Shown here: positions 1 through 8,477 of the stretch, one piece after another
Layout of the letters: each line of letters opens with the position of its first letter
Numbering within the stretch: position 1 is the first letter of the stretch
Source: Mycolicibacterium frederiksbergense
Lineage (GTDB): Bacteria > Actinomycetota > Actinomycetes > Mycobacteriales > Mycobacteriaceae
Direction: 5' to 3'
DNA length: 64,000 nucleotides
Assembly (NCBI RefSeq): GCF_029893345.1
Contig: NZ_JARXVE010000001.1
Coordinates: 620,001-684,000 of the forward strand
The notes under the pieces: generated by a model
Database searches by the model: none
What the model was told of the DNA's origin: nothing
Seen by the model: only the letters and a program-made list of their open reading frames with translations
Translations under genes and position numbers: made by a program

Positions 1-508
<508 letters not shown>

Positions 509-525
509 CCGATCCTCCCTGTGAC

Positions 526-563
526 TCCGCGAGTGTGCGTGTCTGCGGGCGACACGCCGCGGA
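526..563 (+). terminator. Imperfect stem-loop downstream of livF, possible terminator
   Basis: The outer arms TCCGCG (526-531) and CGCGGA (558-563) and the inner arms GCGTGTC (537-543) and GACACGC (551-557) pair perfectly around a 7-base loop, with a 5-base bulge on the left side. The element starts 17 bases after the livF stop. There is no U-run, so it would be a tract-less mycobacterial-type terminator, or it may be a dispersed palindromic repeat. Function is inferred from position. Confidence 0.45.
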
Positions 564-605
564 TGAATCGGAATTTGCGCACGTTCACGGCACGCTGAAG
601 TCGTG

Positions 606-932
606 ATGGTAGGTAAATCGATCGCACTTTTCGTGCTGGCGGCGGTGCTGGAGATCGGTGGCGCCTGGCTGGTGTGGCAGGGCGTGCGCGAACATCGTGG
701 CTGGCTGTGGATGGGCGCGGGCGTGATCGCCCTCGGTGCCTACGGATTTGTGGCAGCGTTTCAGCCCGACGCACATTTCGGCCGGGTGCTGGCCGCCTAC
801 GGTGGCGTCTTTATCGCCGGATCGTTGTTGTGGGGGATGGTGGCCGACGGGTTCCGGCCCGACCGCTGGGATATCGCCGGGGCCTTGGTGGCGCTGGTTG
901 GCGTCGGGCTGATCATGTACGCCCCGCGCTGA
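606..932 (+). CDS. YnfA/UPF0060 family small membrane protein
   Basis: This 108-residue protein is almost entirely hydrophobic, with four membrane segments (about residues 3-23, 30-50, 59-78 and 86-106). The order of sequence blocks is that of the UPF0060/YnfA family: [25 protein letters not shown], then GYGFVA-like, then [14 protein letters not shown], then [23 protein letters not shown]. Family length is about 107-112 residues, so it is complete. YnfA proteins resemble small multidrug-resistance exporters, but the substrate is not established. ATG at 606 is preferred over the adjacent GTG at 603. No clear ribosome site is visible. The gene ends 6 bases before the convergent gene at 938. Confidence 0.85.
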   Translation: MVGKSIALFVLAAVLEIGGAWLVWQGVREHRGWLWMGAGVIALGAYGFVAAFQPDAHFGRVLAAYGGVFIAGSLLWGMVADGFRPDRWDIAGALVALVGVGLIMYAPR

Positions 933-937
933 GGCCG

Positions 938-1825
938 TCAGCCCAGATGGGCGCTGTCGTCGTCGAGGTTGTCCCGGTTCAAGCCCATCGGCGTCGCGGC
1001 CGGAACATCGCCGGCCGCCACCACCTGGCGGGTGATCGGCGTCAGCACCCTGAACAAGGTGGTGACCTCGTCGTCGGTCAAGGCGTCTAATGCCCCCAAG
1101 GCCAGCGCATCGGTGCGGTCTTCGATGGACTGCTTGATGTCGCGCCCGGCCTCGGTGAGCTCGCCCCGGACGTCCAGCCACCGTCGAGCACGCAGTTGTT
1201 CGACGTAGCGCTCCCACTGCTCGTCGTCGTAGTCGCGGCTACGCATGATCATCTCGCGCGGCACCCGACCCGCCGCGGCGTGCAGCACATTGCATTCCCG
1301 GCCGCTGATCCCCTCGGAGACCAGCACGGCGATATGGGCGTCGCCGCGTTGCTCACGCAGCAGCGTGACCGCGTGCCAGAGCTTGGCGATCGGCTCCTCG
1401 GGCCACGGCAGGGCCCGATTGGCGGCGTAGAGCGGCCGACCGTCCAGGGGAGCGGTGCGGGCGGCCTTGGCGGCCAGTTCGCCGGCCAGCCGGGTGCCCT
1501 CGGAGTCGGTTACCCCTGACCGGCGCAATGCCGCGACAGCGGAATCCGACCGCAGCGCCAACAGTGTTGCCGGACTTGCCTTGTCCCAGACGGCGGGCAG
1601 GGCCTTGGCGACCCGTTCGATGGTGAAGTTGTAGAACGCGGCCGCGACGACTTCTGCCGGCACGATGCCCAATGGAGCCGAACGGGCGGCGAAGTAACCC
1701 TGCCAGAAACCGCGGTAACCCAGGCCATCGAGCGCCGCGCGCGGTTCCGGGGCGAAGTAGGTGACACCGTGTACCGGCTCAAGCCGGTCGAAGAAACGAC
1801 GTGCCAATGCTGGAGTGCGACCCAT
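938..1825 (-). CDS. SCO6745/SalK family protein
   Basis: The 295-residue product opens with ARRFFDRLEPVHGVTYFAPEPRAALDGLGYRGFWQGYFAARSAPLG, the hallmark of the actinobacterial SCO6745 (SalK) family. It later carries ISGRECNVLHAAAGRVPREMIMRSRDYDDEQW and a C-terminal EDRTDALALGAL region. It looks soluble, without a signal peptide or membrane segment. The family has no firmly known biochemical role; distant MarR-like winged-helix character has been suggested, which I cannot verify. It starts 8 bases after the stop of the upstream GntR gene on the same strand, so the two are probably one transcript. Confidence 0.75.
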   Translation of the reverse strand: MGRTPALARRFFDRLEPVHGVTYFAPEPRAALDGLGYRGFWQGYFAARSAPLGIVPAEVVAAAFYNFTIERVAKALPAVWDKASPATLLALRSDSAVAALRRSGVTDSEGTRLAGELAAKAARTAPLDGRPLYAANRALPWPEEPIAKLWHAVTLLREQRGDAHIAVLVSEGISGRECNVLHAAAGRVPREMIMRSRDYDDEQWERYVEQLRARRWLDVRGELTEAGRDIKQSIEDRTDALALGALDALTDDEVTTLFRVLTPITRQVVAAGDVPAATPMGLNRDNLDDDSAHLG

Positions 1826-1833
1826 GCCGCTAG

Positions 1834-2550
1834 TTAAGCACCGCCGACGTCGCCCGCGATCACCGCGGTGGCGGCCTCGTCGATGATGGCGCGCATGGCC
1901 CGCTCGGCGCCGTCCTCGTCGCGCAGTCGGATGGCCCGGGCCACCTCGTCGTGCAATTCGATGGTCGCCGGGTTGGGGGAGTCCGGCATCAGACTGTGAT
2001 GGGTGCGCCCGGACAGCACCTCGGCCACCACATCGTTGAGTGCGCGCAACATCTCATTGCCGCTGGCCTCCACGAGGGTCCGATGGAAAAGCTTGTCCGC
2101 CAACAAGTACGCGTCGAGATTGCCGGCCCTACCGTGTACCACCATGTCAGAGACCGCAGCGGCCAGGACGCGGCATTGCTCCGGGTTGGCCCGTCGGGCC
2201 GCGAGCGCCGCGGCGGCCGGTTCGAATCCGCGCCGAAGTTCCGACAGTGACGCCAGTTGCACGGCGCGGTCACCGGCCTGCAGTCGCCAGCGAATCACTC
2301 TGGGGTCAAACACATTCCAGTTGCGCGATGGCCGGACCGTGATTCCGACCCGGCGCCGCGATTCCACCATGCCCATCGCTTCCAGCACCCGGATCGCCTC
2401 GCGTGCGACGCTGCGGGATATGCCGTGCTCGGCGCTCAGCCCGTCCAGGGTGAGGACGTGGCCAGCCGGCAGTTCACCGGAGACGATTCCAGTGCCGAGC
2501 GCGGTCAGCAGGTTGGCATGCAACGCGCCGACGGGTGAGGGCGATGACAC
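1834..2550 (-). CDS. GntR/FadR-type transcriptional regulator (FCD domain), probable gluconate repressor
   Basis: The 238-residue protein has a winged helix-turn-helix at about residues 10-75 (LSAEHGISRSVAREAIRVLEAMGMVESRRRVGITV) and an all-helical FCD effector domain at about 85-225, with the metal-ligand type motifs LFHRTLVEASGN and ELHDEVARAI. The start is a GTG at 2550. The gene is divergent from a gluconokinase 105 bases away, which in many bacteria is the arrangement of a gluconate-responsive repressor and its target. An inverted repeat covers the start codon (2544-2566), which suggests autoregulation. The gluconate assignment is inference from position. Confidence 0.85.
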   Translation of the reverse strand: MSSPSPVGALHANLLTALGTGIVSGELPAGHVLTLDGLSAEHGISRSVAREAIRVLEAMGMVESRRRVGITVRPSRNWNVFDPRVIRWRLQAGDRAVQLASLSELRRGFEPAAAALAARRANPEQCRVLAAAVSDMVVHGRAGNLDAYLLADKLFHRTLVEASGNEMLRALNDVVAEVLSGRTHHSLMPDSPNPATIELHDEVARAIRLRDEDGAERAMRAIIDEAATAVIAGDVGGA

Positions 2551-2566
2551 GGATACATCGTGTCAT
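2544..2566. promoter_or_regulatory. Inverted repeat in the gntR-gntK intergenic region, candidate operator
   Basis: The arms ATGACACG (2544-2551) and CGTGTCAT (2559-2566) are perfect 8-base inverted copies around GATACAT. The repeat overlaps the GTG start of the regulator gene, so binding would block its own expression. A second small hairpin, GGGC/GCCC, follows at about 2569-2582. Confidence 0.45.
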
Positions 2567-2655
2567 ATGGGCGCAAAAGCCCTTTAAAATCTGACGAATT
2601 CGAAATACTGTTGCCAACGTATGCGCATTATTTGAAGGCCGCGTGAGGGGAGTGC

Positions 2656-3159
2656 ATGGCTTCACCAGTCGTCGTCATGGGGGTATCCGGGTCGGGTAAA
2701 TCAACCGTCGGCGCCGCCCTGGCTCGACGTCTGCGGGTGCCATTCGCCGACGCCGACGACTTCCATCCCGCCGCCAACATCGCCAAAATGGCCGCCGGCC
2801 ACGCCCTCGACGATGCGGATCGGTATCCCTGGCTGGAGACGATCGGCGACTGGCTCGGCCAGCACCGAGACGGCGGAGTGATGAGCTGCTCGGCGCTCAA
2901 ACGCCTATACCGCAACCAATTGCGAAGGCACTGTTCGGAAGTGGTGTTCCTGCACCTGACCGGATCACCCGAGGTGATCGGCAGACGCCAAGCCGGCCGG
3001 CCCGGTCATTACATGCCGGCATCCCTGCTGGCCTCCCAATTCGAGACGCTCGAGGATCTCGGGCCCGACGAATCCGGCGTCACCATCGACGTGGATCAGA
3101 GCATTGACGCCATCGTGGATCAGTACGTCACCCAATCCGACACTGCGGCAGCAGAATAG
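2656..3159 (+). CDS. gntK: Gluconokinase, thermosensitive GntK type
   Basis: The 167-residue protein is the normal size for GntK-type gluconokinases, which make 6-phosphogluconate from gluconate and ATP to feed the pentose phosphate pathway. Walker A is GVSGSGKST at residues 9-17. The family substrate region follows: FADADDFHPAANIAKMAAGHALDDADRYPWLE, then SCSALKRLYRNQLR and HYMPASLLASQFETLE. ATG at 2656 follows a GGGGAG ribosome site. It is transcribed away from the GntR regulator and converges on the RDD gene, 19 bases beyond its stop. Confidence 0.93.
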   Translation: MASPVVVMGVSGSGKSTVGAALARRLRVPFADADDFHPAANIAKMAAGHALDDADRYPWLETIGDWLGQHRDGGVMSCSALKRLYRNQLRRHCSEVVFLHLTGSPEVIGRRQAGRPGHYMPASLLASQFETLEDLGPDESGVTIDVDQSIDAIVDQYVTQSDTAAAE

Positions 3160-3178
3160 GAGAACCGACGACTTCGTC

Positions 3179-3670
3179 TCAGCGGCGGACCACCTGCGTG
3201 CCACCGGCGAGCTCATCGTGCTTGCCCTGTTTGGTTGCACTGGCGCTGATGGTCACCGCGATCACGATCATCGCGATGACGGCGAGAAAACCACCGGCGA
3301 GCGGAATGATCGTCAACAGTGTGAACGCGTTGCGAATCGCCGACTGCTTGGCCGTCGGCTTGGGTGTCCCCGGTCCGTGCACGGCCAGCCCCAGCATCTT
3401 CTTGCCCGGCGTTGCCCCCTGCGCAACCTCGAAACCCACGAAGTAAACGAACGTCAGCAGACCGGTGAACAGGCCCGTCACCCAGAGGCTCTCCAGCGAA
3501 TCGGTGAAGAACGACAGAACGAACGCCACGATGCCGACGATGATGCCGTCGATCACCCGTGCGAAGAAGCGCCGAGTGAGGCCGCCTGCTACCTGGGCGC
3601 CGTACGGCGGCGGATAGCCGCCCGGTTGCCCGTATTCCCCGAACCCCGGTTGGTAGTCACCCGTTGTCAT
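3179..3670 (-). CDS. RDD family membrane protein
   Basis: This 163-residue protein begins with a short Gly/Pro/Tyr-rich cytosolic tail (GFGEYGQPGGYPPPYG) and continues as an RDD domain: LTRRFFARVIDGIIVGIVAFVLSFF, then GATPGKKMLGLAVHG and QSAIRNAFTLL. Three or four membrane segments are visible. RDD proteins are of uncertain function; some act in ion transport. It begins 17 bases downstream of the DoxX-like gene, so the two may be co-transcribed. Confidence 0.85.
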   Translation of the reverse strand: MTTGDYQPGFGEYGQPGGYPPPYGAQVAGGLTRRFFARVIDGIIVGIVAFVLSFFTDSLESLWVTGLFTGLLTFVYFVGFEVAQGATPGKKMLGLAVHGPGTPKPTAKQSAIRNAFTLLTIIPLAGGFLAVIAMIVIAVTISASATKQGKHDELAGGTQVVRR

Positions 3671-3687
3671 ACCTTCAAAAGTACCAA

Positions 3688-4485
3688 CTACCGGCGCCGT
3701 CCCTGATCGAGTTGCGCTCGGGCGAGATCGACCAGGGCCGCGCCGCGCTCGCGGGCCACTTCGGCAAGTTCGGGTGCGTGTTCCCGCGCGGCGTGGGCGT
3801 ACTCGGTGGCGCGTTCGCGGGCCGCTTCGGCAACCTCGGGCGCGTGTTCACGCGCAACGTGGGCCAGTTCGGTGGCCAGCACCAGGGCAGCGTCGGCCAG
3901 TTCTCGGCCTCGCCCCGCGCCGACGGCCAGGCCGTGGCCGATCTTTTCGGCCATTACATTGTCGGTGACGCGATGGTCGGTAAGGCCGCCGCCCGCTGCC
4001 GCGACTCCCGGAAGAGCGGCCGCGACGCTGGCCGACACCTGGTGTGCAGCGCGTCGTCCGCGCCAGGCCAGCGACGGTTTGCCCGCGGTATCGGCCGCCG
4101 CGATGATCAGACCGCCGAGCAGGCTGACATTGGTGAGCAGCTCGCGGCGCTGCTCTGCGGAGCTTTGCGGCTCGGCATCCTTCAAGGGGATCTGCGAGCC
4201 AAAGCTTCCGGGAACCATGGTGAAGGCCAGGGCCGCCGCGGTGAGCCGCGGTGCCCGCCCGGCTGCCAGTAGCAGTCCGCCGGCCACTTGAACCACCGCG
4301 TTGGCGCGTGCGACGGCCTCCGCGTTGGTTGGCACCCACGCTCTGGCGGGGCCCGGCAGCGCGGTCAACGCGCCGAGGGTGCTGCGTGTGTTGTCGGTGG
4401 CGGCGGCGGGATCGCGCAGGGTGTCAACGCCGCGGGCGATGAAGGTGGCAGACAACATGGGGCGGGCAATTCGTCTGATCAACAT
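3688..4485 (-). CDS. DoxX family membrane protein with C-terminal helical repeats
   Basis: Residues 1-130 match mycobacterial DoxX-like proteins: RRIARPMLSATFIARGVDTLRDP, AVVQVAGGLLLAAGRAPRLTAAALAFTMVPGSF and LLTNVSLLGGLIIAAADTAGKPS, with about four membrane segments. The C-terminal third is different. It is Ala/Glu/Arg-rich and contains two tandem copies of a 22-residue unit of the type ARE(H)APE(V/L)AE(A/V)ARER, encoded by 66-bp repeats. This part should be a long cytosolic amphipathic helix. DoxX proteins are linked to redox or quinone metabolism in the membrane, but no activity can be assigned here. Confidence 0.8.
   Translation of the reverse strand: MLIRRIARPMLSATFIARGVDTLRDPAAATDNTRSTLGALTALPGPARAWVPTNAEAVARANAVVQVAGGLLLAAGRAPRLTAAALAFTMVPGSFGSQIPLKDAEPQSSAEQRRELLTNVSLLGGLIIAAADTAGKPSLAWRGRRAAHQVSASVAAALPGVAAAGGGLTDHRVTDNVMAEKIGHGLAVGAGRGRELADAALVLATELAHVAREHAPEVAEAARERATEYAHAAREHAPELAEVARERGAALVDLARAQLDQGRRR
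3751..3882 (-). repeat. Two tandem 66-bp repeats inside the DoxX-like gene
   Basis: Unit one starts at 3751 and unit two at 3817. Both open with GCGGGCC on the plus strand and keep frame, giving 22-residue repeats in the protein. The units have diverged at several positions, so this is an old duplication. Confidence 0.7.
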
Positions 4486-4621
4486 GGGCTAGGAGTTCCC
4501 GCAGCGCGCCACGGCAAACCTGTGCGGTGACGGATAGATGCGGCTGAGTCGGAGGAGTACGGCAGGGCGGCCAGCCGCATGCGGGTAGCTTCGCAGGCGT
4601 GACCCTGGTGACCGCCGGCCA

Positions 4622-5320
4622 GTGAACTACGACTGGGAACGTTTGGGCCGAGGTGTATGGCGCACCCGGCTGCCATTTCTCGATGTCACAGTCGGTCTGG
4701 TCAACGGTGAAACCGAAGCCTTGTTAGTTGATTCCGGCACCACGTTGACCGAGGCACAGGCCATCGAGTCTGACGCCGAGGAGCTGACCGGGCTTCGCAT
4801 CGGGCATATCGTCCTGACGCACAGCCATTTTGATCACGCTCTCGGGGCCGGCTGGTTCGGCGACGCCGAAATTCATTGTGCACCAGAAGTCGCCGTCGCC
4901 ATGTCGACCGGTCGGGCCCAATTGCGCGCGGACGCAATCGCGCATGGTGCCGATGCCGCCGACATCGATCGGGCGATCGCCGCAATGTCGGCGCCTTCAC
5001 ACCAGCTCCGCAGTGGCGGTATCGACCTCGGCGACCGGATAGTGAGCATCCAGCACCCGGGCCGCGGCCACACCACCCACGACCTGATCGTGGTGGTACC
5101 GGGCGAACGCACCGTGGTGTTCTGCGGTGACCTGATCGAGCAATCTGGCGATCCGGTGATCGAAACAGGCTCCGACGTCGCGTCGTGGCCGGCCACCCTG
5201 CAGGCGGTACTGGCCGCCGGCGGAGCGGACGCCGTATTCGTTCCTGGGCACGGGGCGGTGGTGGACGCTGCGTTCGTCAGACGGCAGCAGCGCTGGTTGC
5301 GGGCCCGCCGCCCGATTTAG
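4622..5320 (+). CDS. MBL-fold metallo-hydrolase
   Basis: The 232-residue protein has the metallo-beta-lactamase fold signature HSHFDHALG at about residues 66-74, a third metal ligand region PGRGHTTHDLIVVVPGERTVVFCGDLIEQ, and FVPGHGAVVD near the C-terminus. No signal peptide is present, so it is cytosolic. The substrate is unknown; the small size and lack of extra domains fit a generic hydrolase or glyoxalase-II-like enzyme. The start is GTG at 4622. The gene is followed 25 bases later by a thioesterase in the same direction. Confidence 0.88.
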   Translation: MNYDWERLGRGVWRTRLPFLDVTVGLVNGETEALLVDSGTTLTEAQAIESDAEELTGLRIGHIVLTHSHFDHALGAGWFGDAEIHCAPEVAVAMSTGRAQLRADAIAHGADAADIDRAIAAMSAPSHQLRSGGIDLGDRIVSIQHPGRGHTTHDLIVVVPGERTVVFCGDLIEQSGDPVIETGSDVASWPATLQAVLAAGGADAVFVPGHGAVVDAAFVRRQQRWLRARRPI

Positions 5321-5345
5321 TTAGTCCATATGCGACGATGCGCCA

Positions 5346-6164
5346 ATGACCGAGGTTGTGGCTCATTTCGTCCAGTCTGAGCAGGACCGGTTTCAGCCGA
5401 CCCGCTTCGCGCAGAGTCACTGGGGTGAGGACCATCTCAACGGCCCGGCGTTGGTCGGCCTGGCCGCCAAGGCTCTGGAATCGGCGTTCGGGCTGCCCGG
5501 TTTTCAGCCGGCCCGGTTGACCGTCGACCTGTTCAAGGCTGCGCGTGGGCTGCCCACGACGACAAAGGTGGCATTGATCCGCGACGGTCGGCGGGTCCGC
5601 AACTCCGAGTGTGAACTGGTGCAGGACGGTGTTACCGTGGCGCGCGCGACCCTGGTGCAATACCGGCTGAGTGCGGCTCCTCGAGGTGAGGAGTGGGTTG
5701 CTCCGACTCAGTTCGAACCACCGGCCGCGCTCGAGGATGACCGGATGACGTACATGGGCAGTGACGAGGGTGGTTGGAGTCGCACCATCGCCGAGCACCA
5801 GAACGCGTCCCGCAAACGCTTCATGAACCGGACCATCACGGTTGTTCAGGGGCAACCGAACTCGCCGTTCGTGCGGGCGGCGATGGCGGCCGAGGGCACC
5901 AGCCTGGTGACCAATCTCGGTACCGCGGGAGTTGGCTATATCAACGGTGACCTCACCGTCGCACTGTCTCGGTTGCCCGGTGACGATTGGATCGGCGTGC
6001 AAGCCGATACACACTGGGCCGCCGACGGTATCGCCGTGGGCGCCTCGACCCTGTTCGACAGTTCCGGCCCGTTCGGGACCGGCCTGGTGACCGCGGTGAG
6101 CAACCCGGCGGCCCAGATCGATTTCACCAACGACCCGTTTCCGGACCGCACCATACCTAGGTGA
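5346..6164 (+). CDS. Acyl-CoA thioesterase family protein (double hotdog)
   Basis: The 272-residue protein resembles the mycobacterial thioesterase family with two hotdog folds. The first half carries SHWGEDHLNGPALVGLAAKALE and PARLTVDLFKAARGLPTTTKVALIRDGRRVRNSECELVQDGVTVARATLVQYRLS. The second half carries GYINGDLTVALSRLPGDDWIGVQADTHWAADGIAVGASTLFDSSGPFGTG. Such enzymes hydrolyse acyl-CoA, but the chain length cannot be read from sequence. The start is ATG at 5346. It is followed by the kinase at 6211 on the same strand. Confidence 0.8.
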   Translation: MTEVVAHFVQSEQDRFQPTRFAQSHWGEDHLNGPALVGLAAKALESAFGLPGFQPARLTVDLFKAARGLPTTTKVALIRDGRRVRNSECELVQDGVTVARATLVQYRLSAAPRGEEWVAPTQFEPPAALEDDRMTYMGSDEGGWSRTIAEHQNASRKRFMNRTITVVQGQPNSPFVRAAMAAEGTSLVTNLGTAGVGYINGDLTVALSRLPGDDWIGVQADTHWAADGIAVGASTLFDSSGPFGTGLVTAVSNPAAQIDFTNDPFPDRTIPR

Positions 6165-6210
6165 GGAGCGGTGGGGGCCCTGATCATCGCTCCGACGTAG
6201 GGTTGTCGGC

Positions 6211-7704
6211 GTGGACTTGCTGCTCGGAATCGACATGGGTACGGGGAGCACCAAGGGCGTCTTGGTCGACGCGTCAGGATCGGTGATTGCCGCCGAAACC
6301 ATCGCGCATTCGATGGACCTGCCCCGGCCGGGATGGGCCGAGGTGGACGCGGAGAACCTGTGGTGGAGTGAGGTGTGCCGGATCAGTCGCGCGCTGATGG
6401 CGCACATGCCCAGCGGCGGTGTGCTTGCCGGTATGTGCGTGAGCGGCGTCGGCCCCTGCCTGGTGCTGTGCGACGACGACCTGCGGCCGCTGCGGCCGGC
6501 GATTCTCTACGGCATCGACACCCGGGCTGCGGCCGAGATCGACGCGCTGACCGCGGAGCTCGGCGAGACCGAGATCCTCGCCCAGGCCGGCACGCTGCTG
6601 TCCAGCCAGGCGGTCGGTCCGAAGATCGAGTGGGTACGGCGTCACGAGCCTGATGTGTTCGAACGTGCCGCCGGCTGGTACGGCTCCAACTCGTATATCG
6701 CCGCGAAACTCACCGGTGAATATGTGATGGACCATCACACTGCCAGTCAGTGCGACCCGCTGTATACGACGCGGGCATTCACCTGGAATGAACCGTGGGC
6801 GCGCCGGATCTGCGGGCACATTCCCCTTCCTCGTCTGGTCTGGCCCAGTGATGTGGTGGGCAGCGTGACAGTGCAGGCGGCTGCGGCCACGGGCATCCCG
6901 GCAGGCACCCCGGTGTCCGCCGGGACGGTCGATGCCTACTCCGAGGCGTTCTCGGTGGGTGTGCGCCGTCCGGGGGACCGGATGCTGATGTACGGATCGA
7001 CGATGTTTCTGGTGCAGGTGCTAGACGAGTACCACAGTGATGCCGCGCTGTGGACGACCGCCGGTGTAGAGCACGGGACGTTGGCGTTGGCCGCGGGCAC
7101 CGCGACGGCCGGAAGCCTGATCAACTGGCTCCAAACGGTCACCGGCGGTTCGTCGTTCGCCGAATTGATGGCCGAGGCCAAGGAAGTTCCGCCCGGCAGT
7201 GAAGGGCTCCTGGTGCTGCCGTATCTGGCGGGGGAGCGCACACCGGTGTTCGACCCGCACGCCCGGGGCGTGGTGGCCGGACTGACCCTGCGTCACGGTC
7301 GCGGTCACCTGTTCCGTGCTGCCTACGAAGGGATCTCGTTCGGCATCCGTCAGATCCTCGACCGGTTCGACGATGCCCATGCGGCGACGCGGACGGTGGC
7401 GGTAGGCGGTGGGCTGAACAGCCCGATCTGGGCGCAGGCGCTCAGCGACATCACCGGACGCCCACAGCTGGTGCCGGAGCAGGCAATCGGTGCCAGTTAT
7501 GGCGACGCGCTGTTAGCCGCCATTGGCGTCGGGCTGGTTGCGCCCGACACCGACTGGGCCACGATCGCCCGCGAGATTAAGCCCAATCCACGTAATCGTG
7601 GTCTCTACGACGAGCTCTATGGCACTTGGCGGGAGTTGTATCCCGCAACCCGGGATCAGGTGCACCGGTTGGCCGAGCAGCCCGCCAGTCAGCCCATCGT
7701 GTAG
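6211..7704 (+). CDS. FGGY-family carbohydrate kinase
   Basis: The 497-residue protein is full length for FGGY kinases (xylulokinase/ribulokinase/glycerol kinase superfamily). The N-terminal phosphate-binding motif GIDMGTGSTKGVLVD lies at residues 6-20. The C-terminal domain carries VLPYLAGERTPVFDPHARGVVAGLTLRHGRGHLFRAAYEGISFGIR and VAVGGGLNSPIWAQALSDITGRPQ. It phosphorylates a ketose or polyol in the cytosol. Its stop overlaps the convergent SDR gene by 16 bases. Position next to the tetritol genes suggests a role there, possibly for a ketose not handled by the DhaK-type kinase, but the substrate is not predictable. The start is GTG at 6211. Confidence 0.9.
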   Translation: MDLLLGIDMGTGSTKGVLVDASGSVIAAETIAHSMDLPRPGWAEVDAENLWWSEVCRISRALMAHMPSGGVLAGMCVSGVGPCLVLCDDDLRPLRPAILYGIDTRAAAEIDALTAELGETEILAQAGTLLSSQAVGPKIEWVRRHEPDVFERAAGWYGSNSYIAAKLTGEYVMDHHTASQCDPLYTTRAFTWNEPWARRICGHIPLPRLVWPSDVVGSVTVQAAAATGIPAGTPVSAGTVDAYSEAFSVGVRRPGDRMLMYGSTMFLVQVLDEYHSDAALWTTAGVEHGTLALAAGTATAGSLINWLQTVTGGSSFAELMAEAKEVPPGSEGLLVLPYLAGERTPVFDPHARGVVAGLTLRHGRGHLFRAAYEGISFGIRQILDRFDDAHAATRTVAVGGGLNSPIWAQALSDITGRPQLVPEQAIGASYGDALLAAIGVGLVAPDTDWATIAREIKPNPRNRGLYDELYGTWRELYPATRDQVHRLAEQPASQPIV

Positions 7705-8477
7705 CCGCCGTCGACCGGAATGTCGACGCCGTTGATCATGCTGGCGGCGTCGGAGGCCAGCCAGACCACCGCCTCGGACACTTCCTGGGGCATGGCGAAG
7801 CGGCCCAATGGTATTCGTGCGAGCATCGGGGCGGATTTGACCTGGTCACCCCAGACGCGCTGGCCCATCTCGGTGAGGACCACGGTCGGGCACACCGAGT
7901 TGGCGCGGATACCGTAGGGCCCCAGTTCACGGGCCAGCACCTTGGTGGCCATCACCAGCCCCGCTTTCGACGCGCAGTACGCGTAATGGTCGGGCAACGG
8001 CGCGAGTGCGGCCGCCGATGCCACGGTGATGATCGACCCTGCGGTACCGGCGGTGACCATGGCAGCGCCCACCGCCGATGCCAGCAGCGCCGGAGCCCGC
8101 AGATTGACCGCGATGGTGGCATCGAACAGCGCCGGGTCGGTGTCGACCGCGGGCTGTGGGTGCGAGATTCCTGCGTTGTTGACCAGCACGTCCAACCCGC
8201 CGGAGGCCTCAGTCGCGGCTTTGGCCAACCGGCCGGGGCCGTCGGGGTCGGCCAGATCCATTGCAATGGTGTGAATTTCGGATCCGAACTGGGCGGTCAG
8301 TTCGTCGCGGGTGATAGCAAGGGCAGCCTCGTCACGGCCGCTGAGAACCAGGGTGGCGCCCGCGGCGGCGAAGGCGACGGCGATCTCCGCGCCGATTCCC
8401 TTGGTCGCACCGGTGATGAGTGCGCGCTTACCGTCGAGCCGCAACGCGCTGGAATCGCGGAGGTTGCCGGGTATCAC
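7689..8477 (-). CDS. dthD: SDR-family dehydrogenase, probable D-threitol dehydrogenase
   Basis: The classical SDR signature is complete: cofactor motif TGATKGIG at residues 22-29, NNAG at 100-103, and catalytic Ser154, Tyr167 and Lys171 (Y-C-A-S-K). The start is GTG at 8477, which overlaps the stop of the upstream regulator gene (GTGA); longer upstream extensions would run inside that gene. In Mycolicibacterium smegmatis an SDR of this kind (DthD) oxidises D-threitol to D-erythrulose beside eltD, derK and derI homologues. The same neighbours occur here, so that role is likely. Specificity within the SDR family cannot be proved from sequence. Confidence 0.82.
   Translation of the reverse strand: MIPGNLRDSSALRLDGKRALITGATKGIGAEIAVAFAAAGATLVLSGRDEAALAITRDELTAQFGSEIHTIAMDLADPDGPGRLAKAATEASGGLDVLVNNAGISHPQPAVDTDPALFDATIAVNLRAPALLASAVGAAMVTAGTAGSIITVASAAALAPLPDHYAYCASKAGLVMATKVLARELGPYGIRANSVCPTVVLTEMGQRVWGDQVKSAPMLARIPLGRFAMPQEVSEAVVWLASDAASMINGVDIPVDGGYTMG

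Noticed and set aside
5277..6407. 376-residue minus-strand reading frame opposite the thioesterase
   Set aside because: It has no recognisable domain and is antisense to a gene with clear thioesterase blocks.
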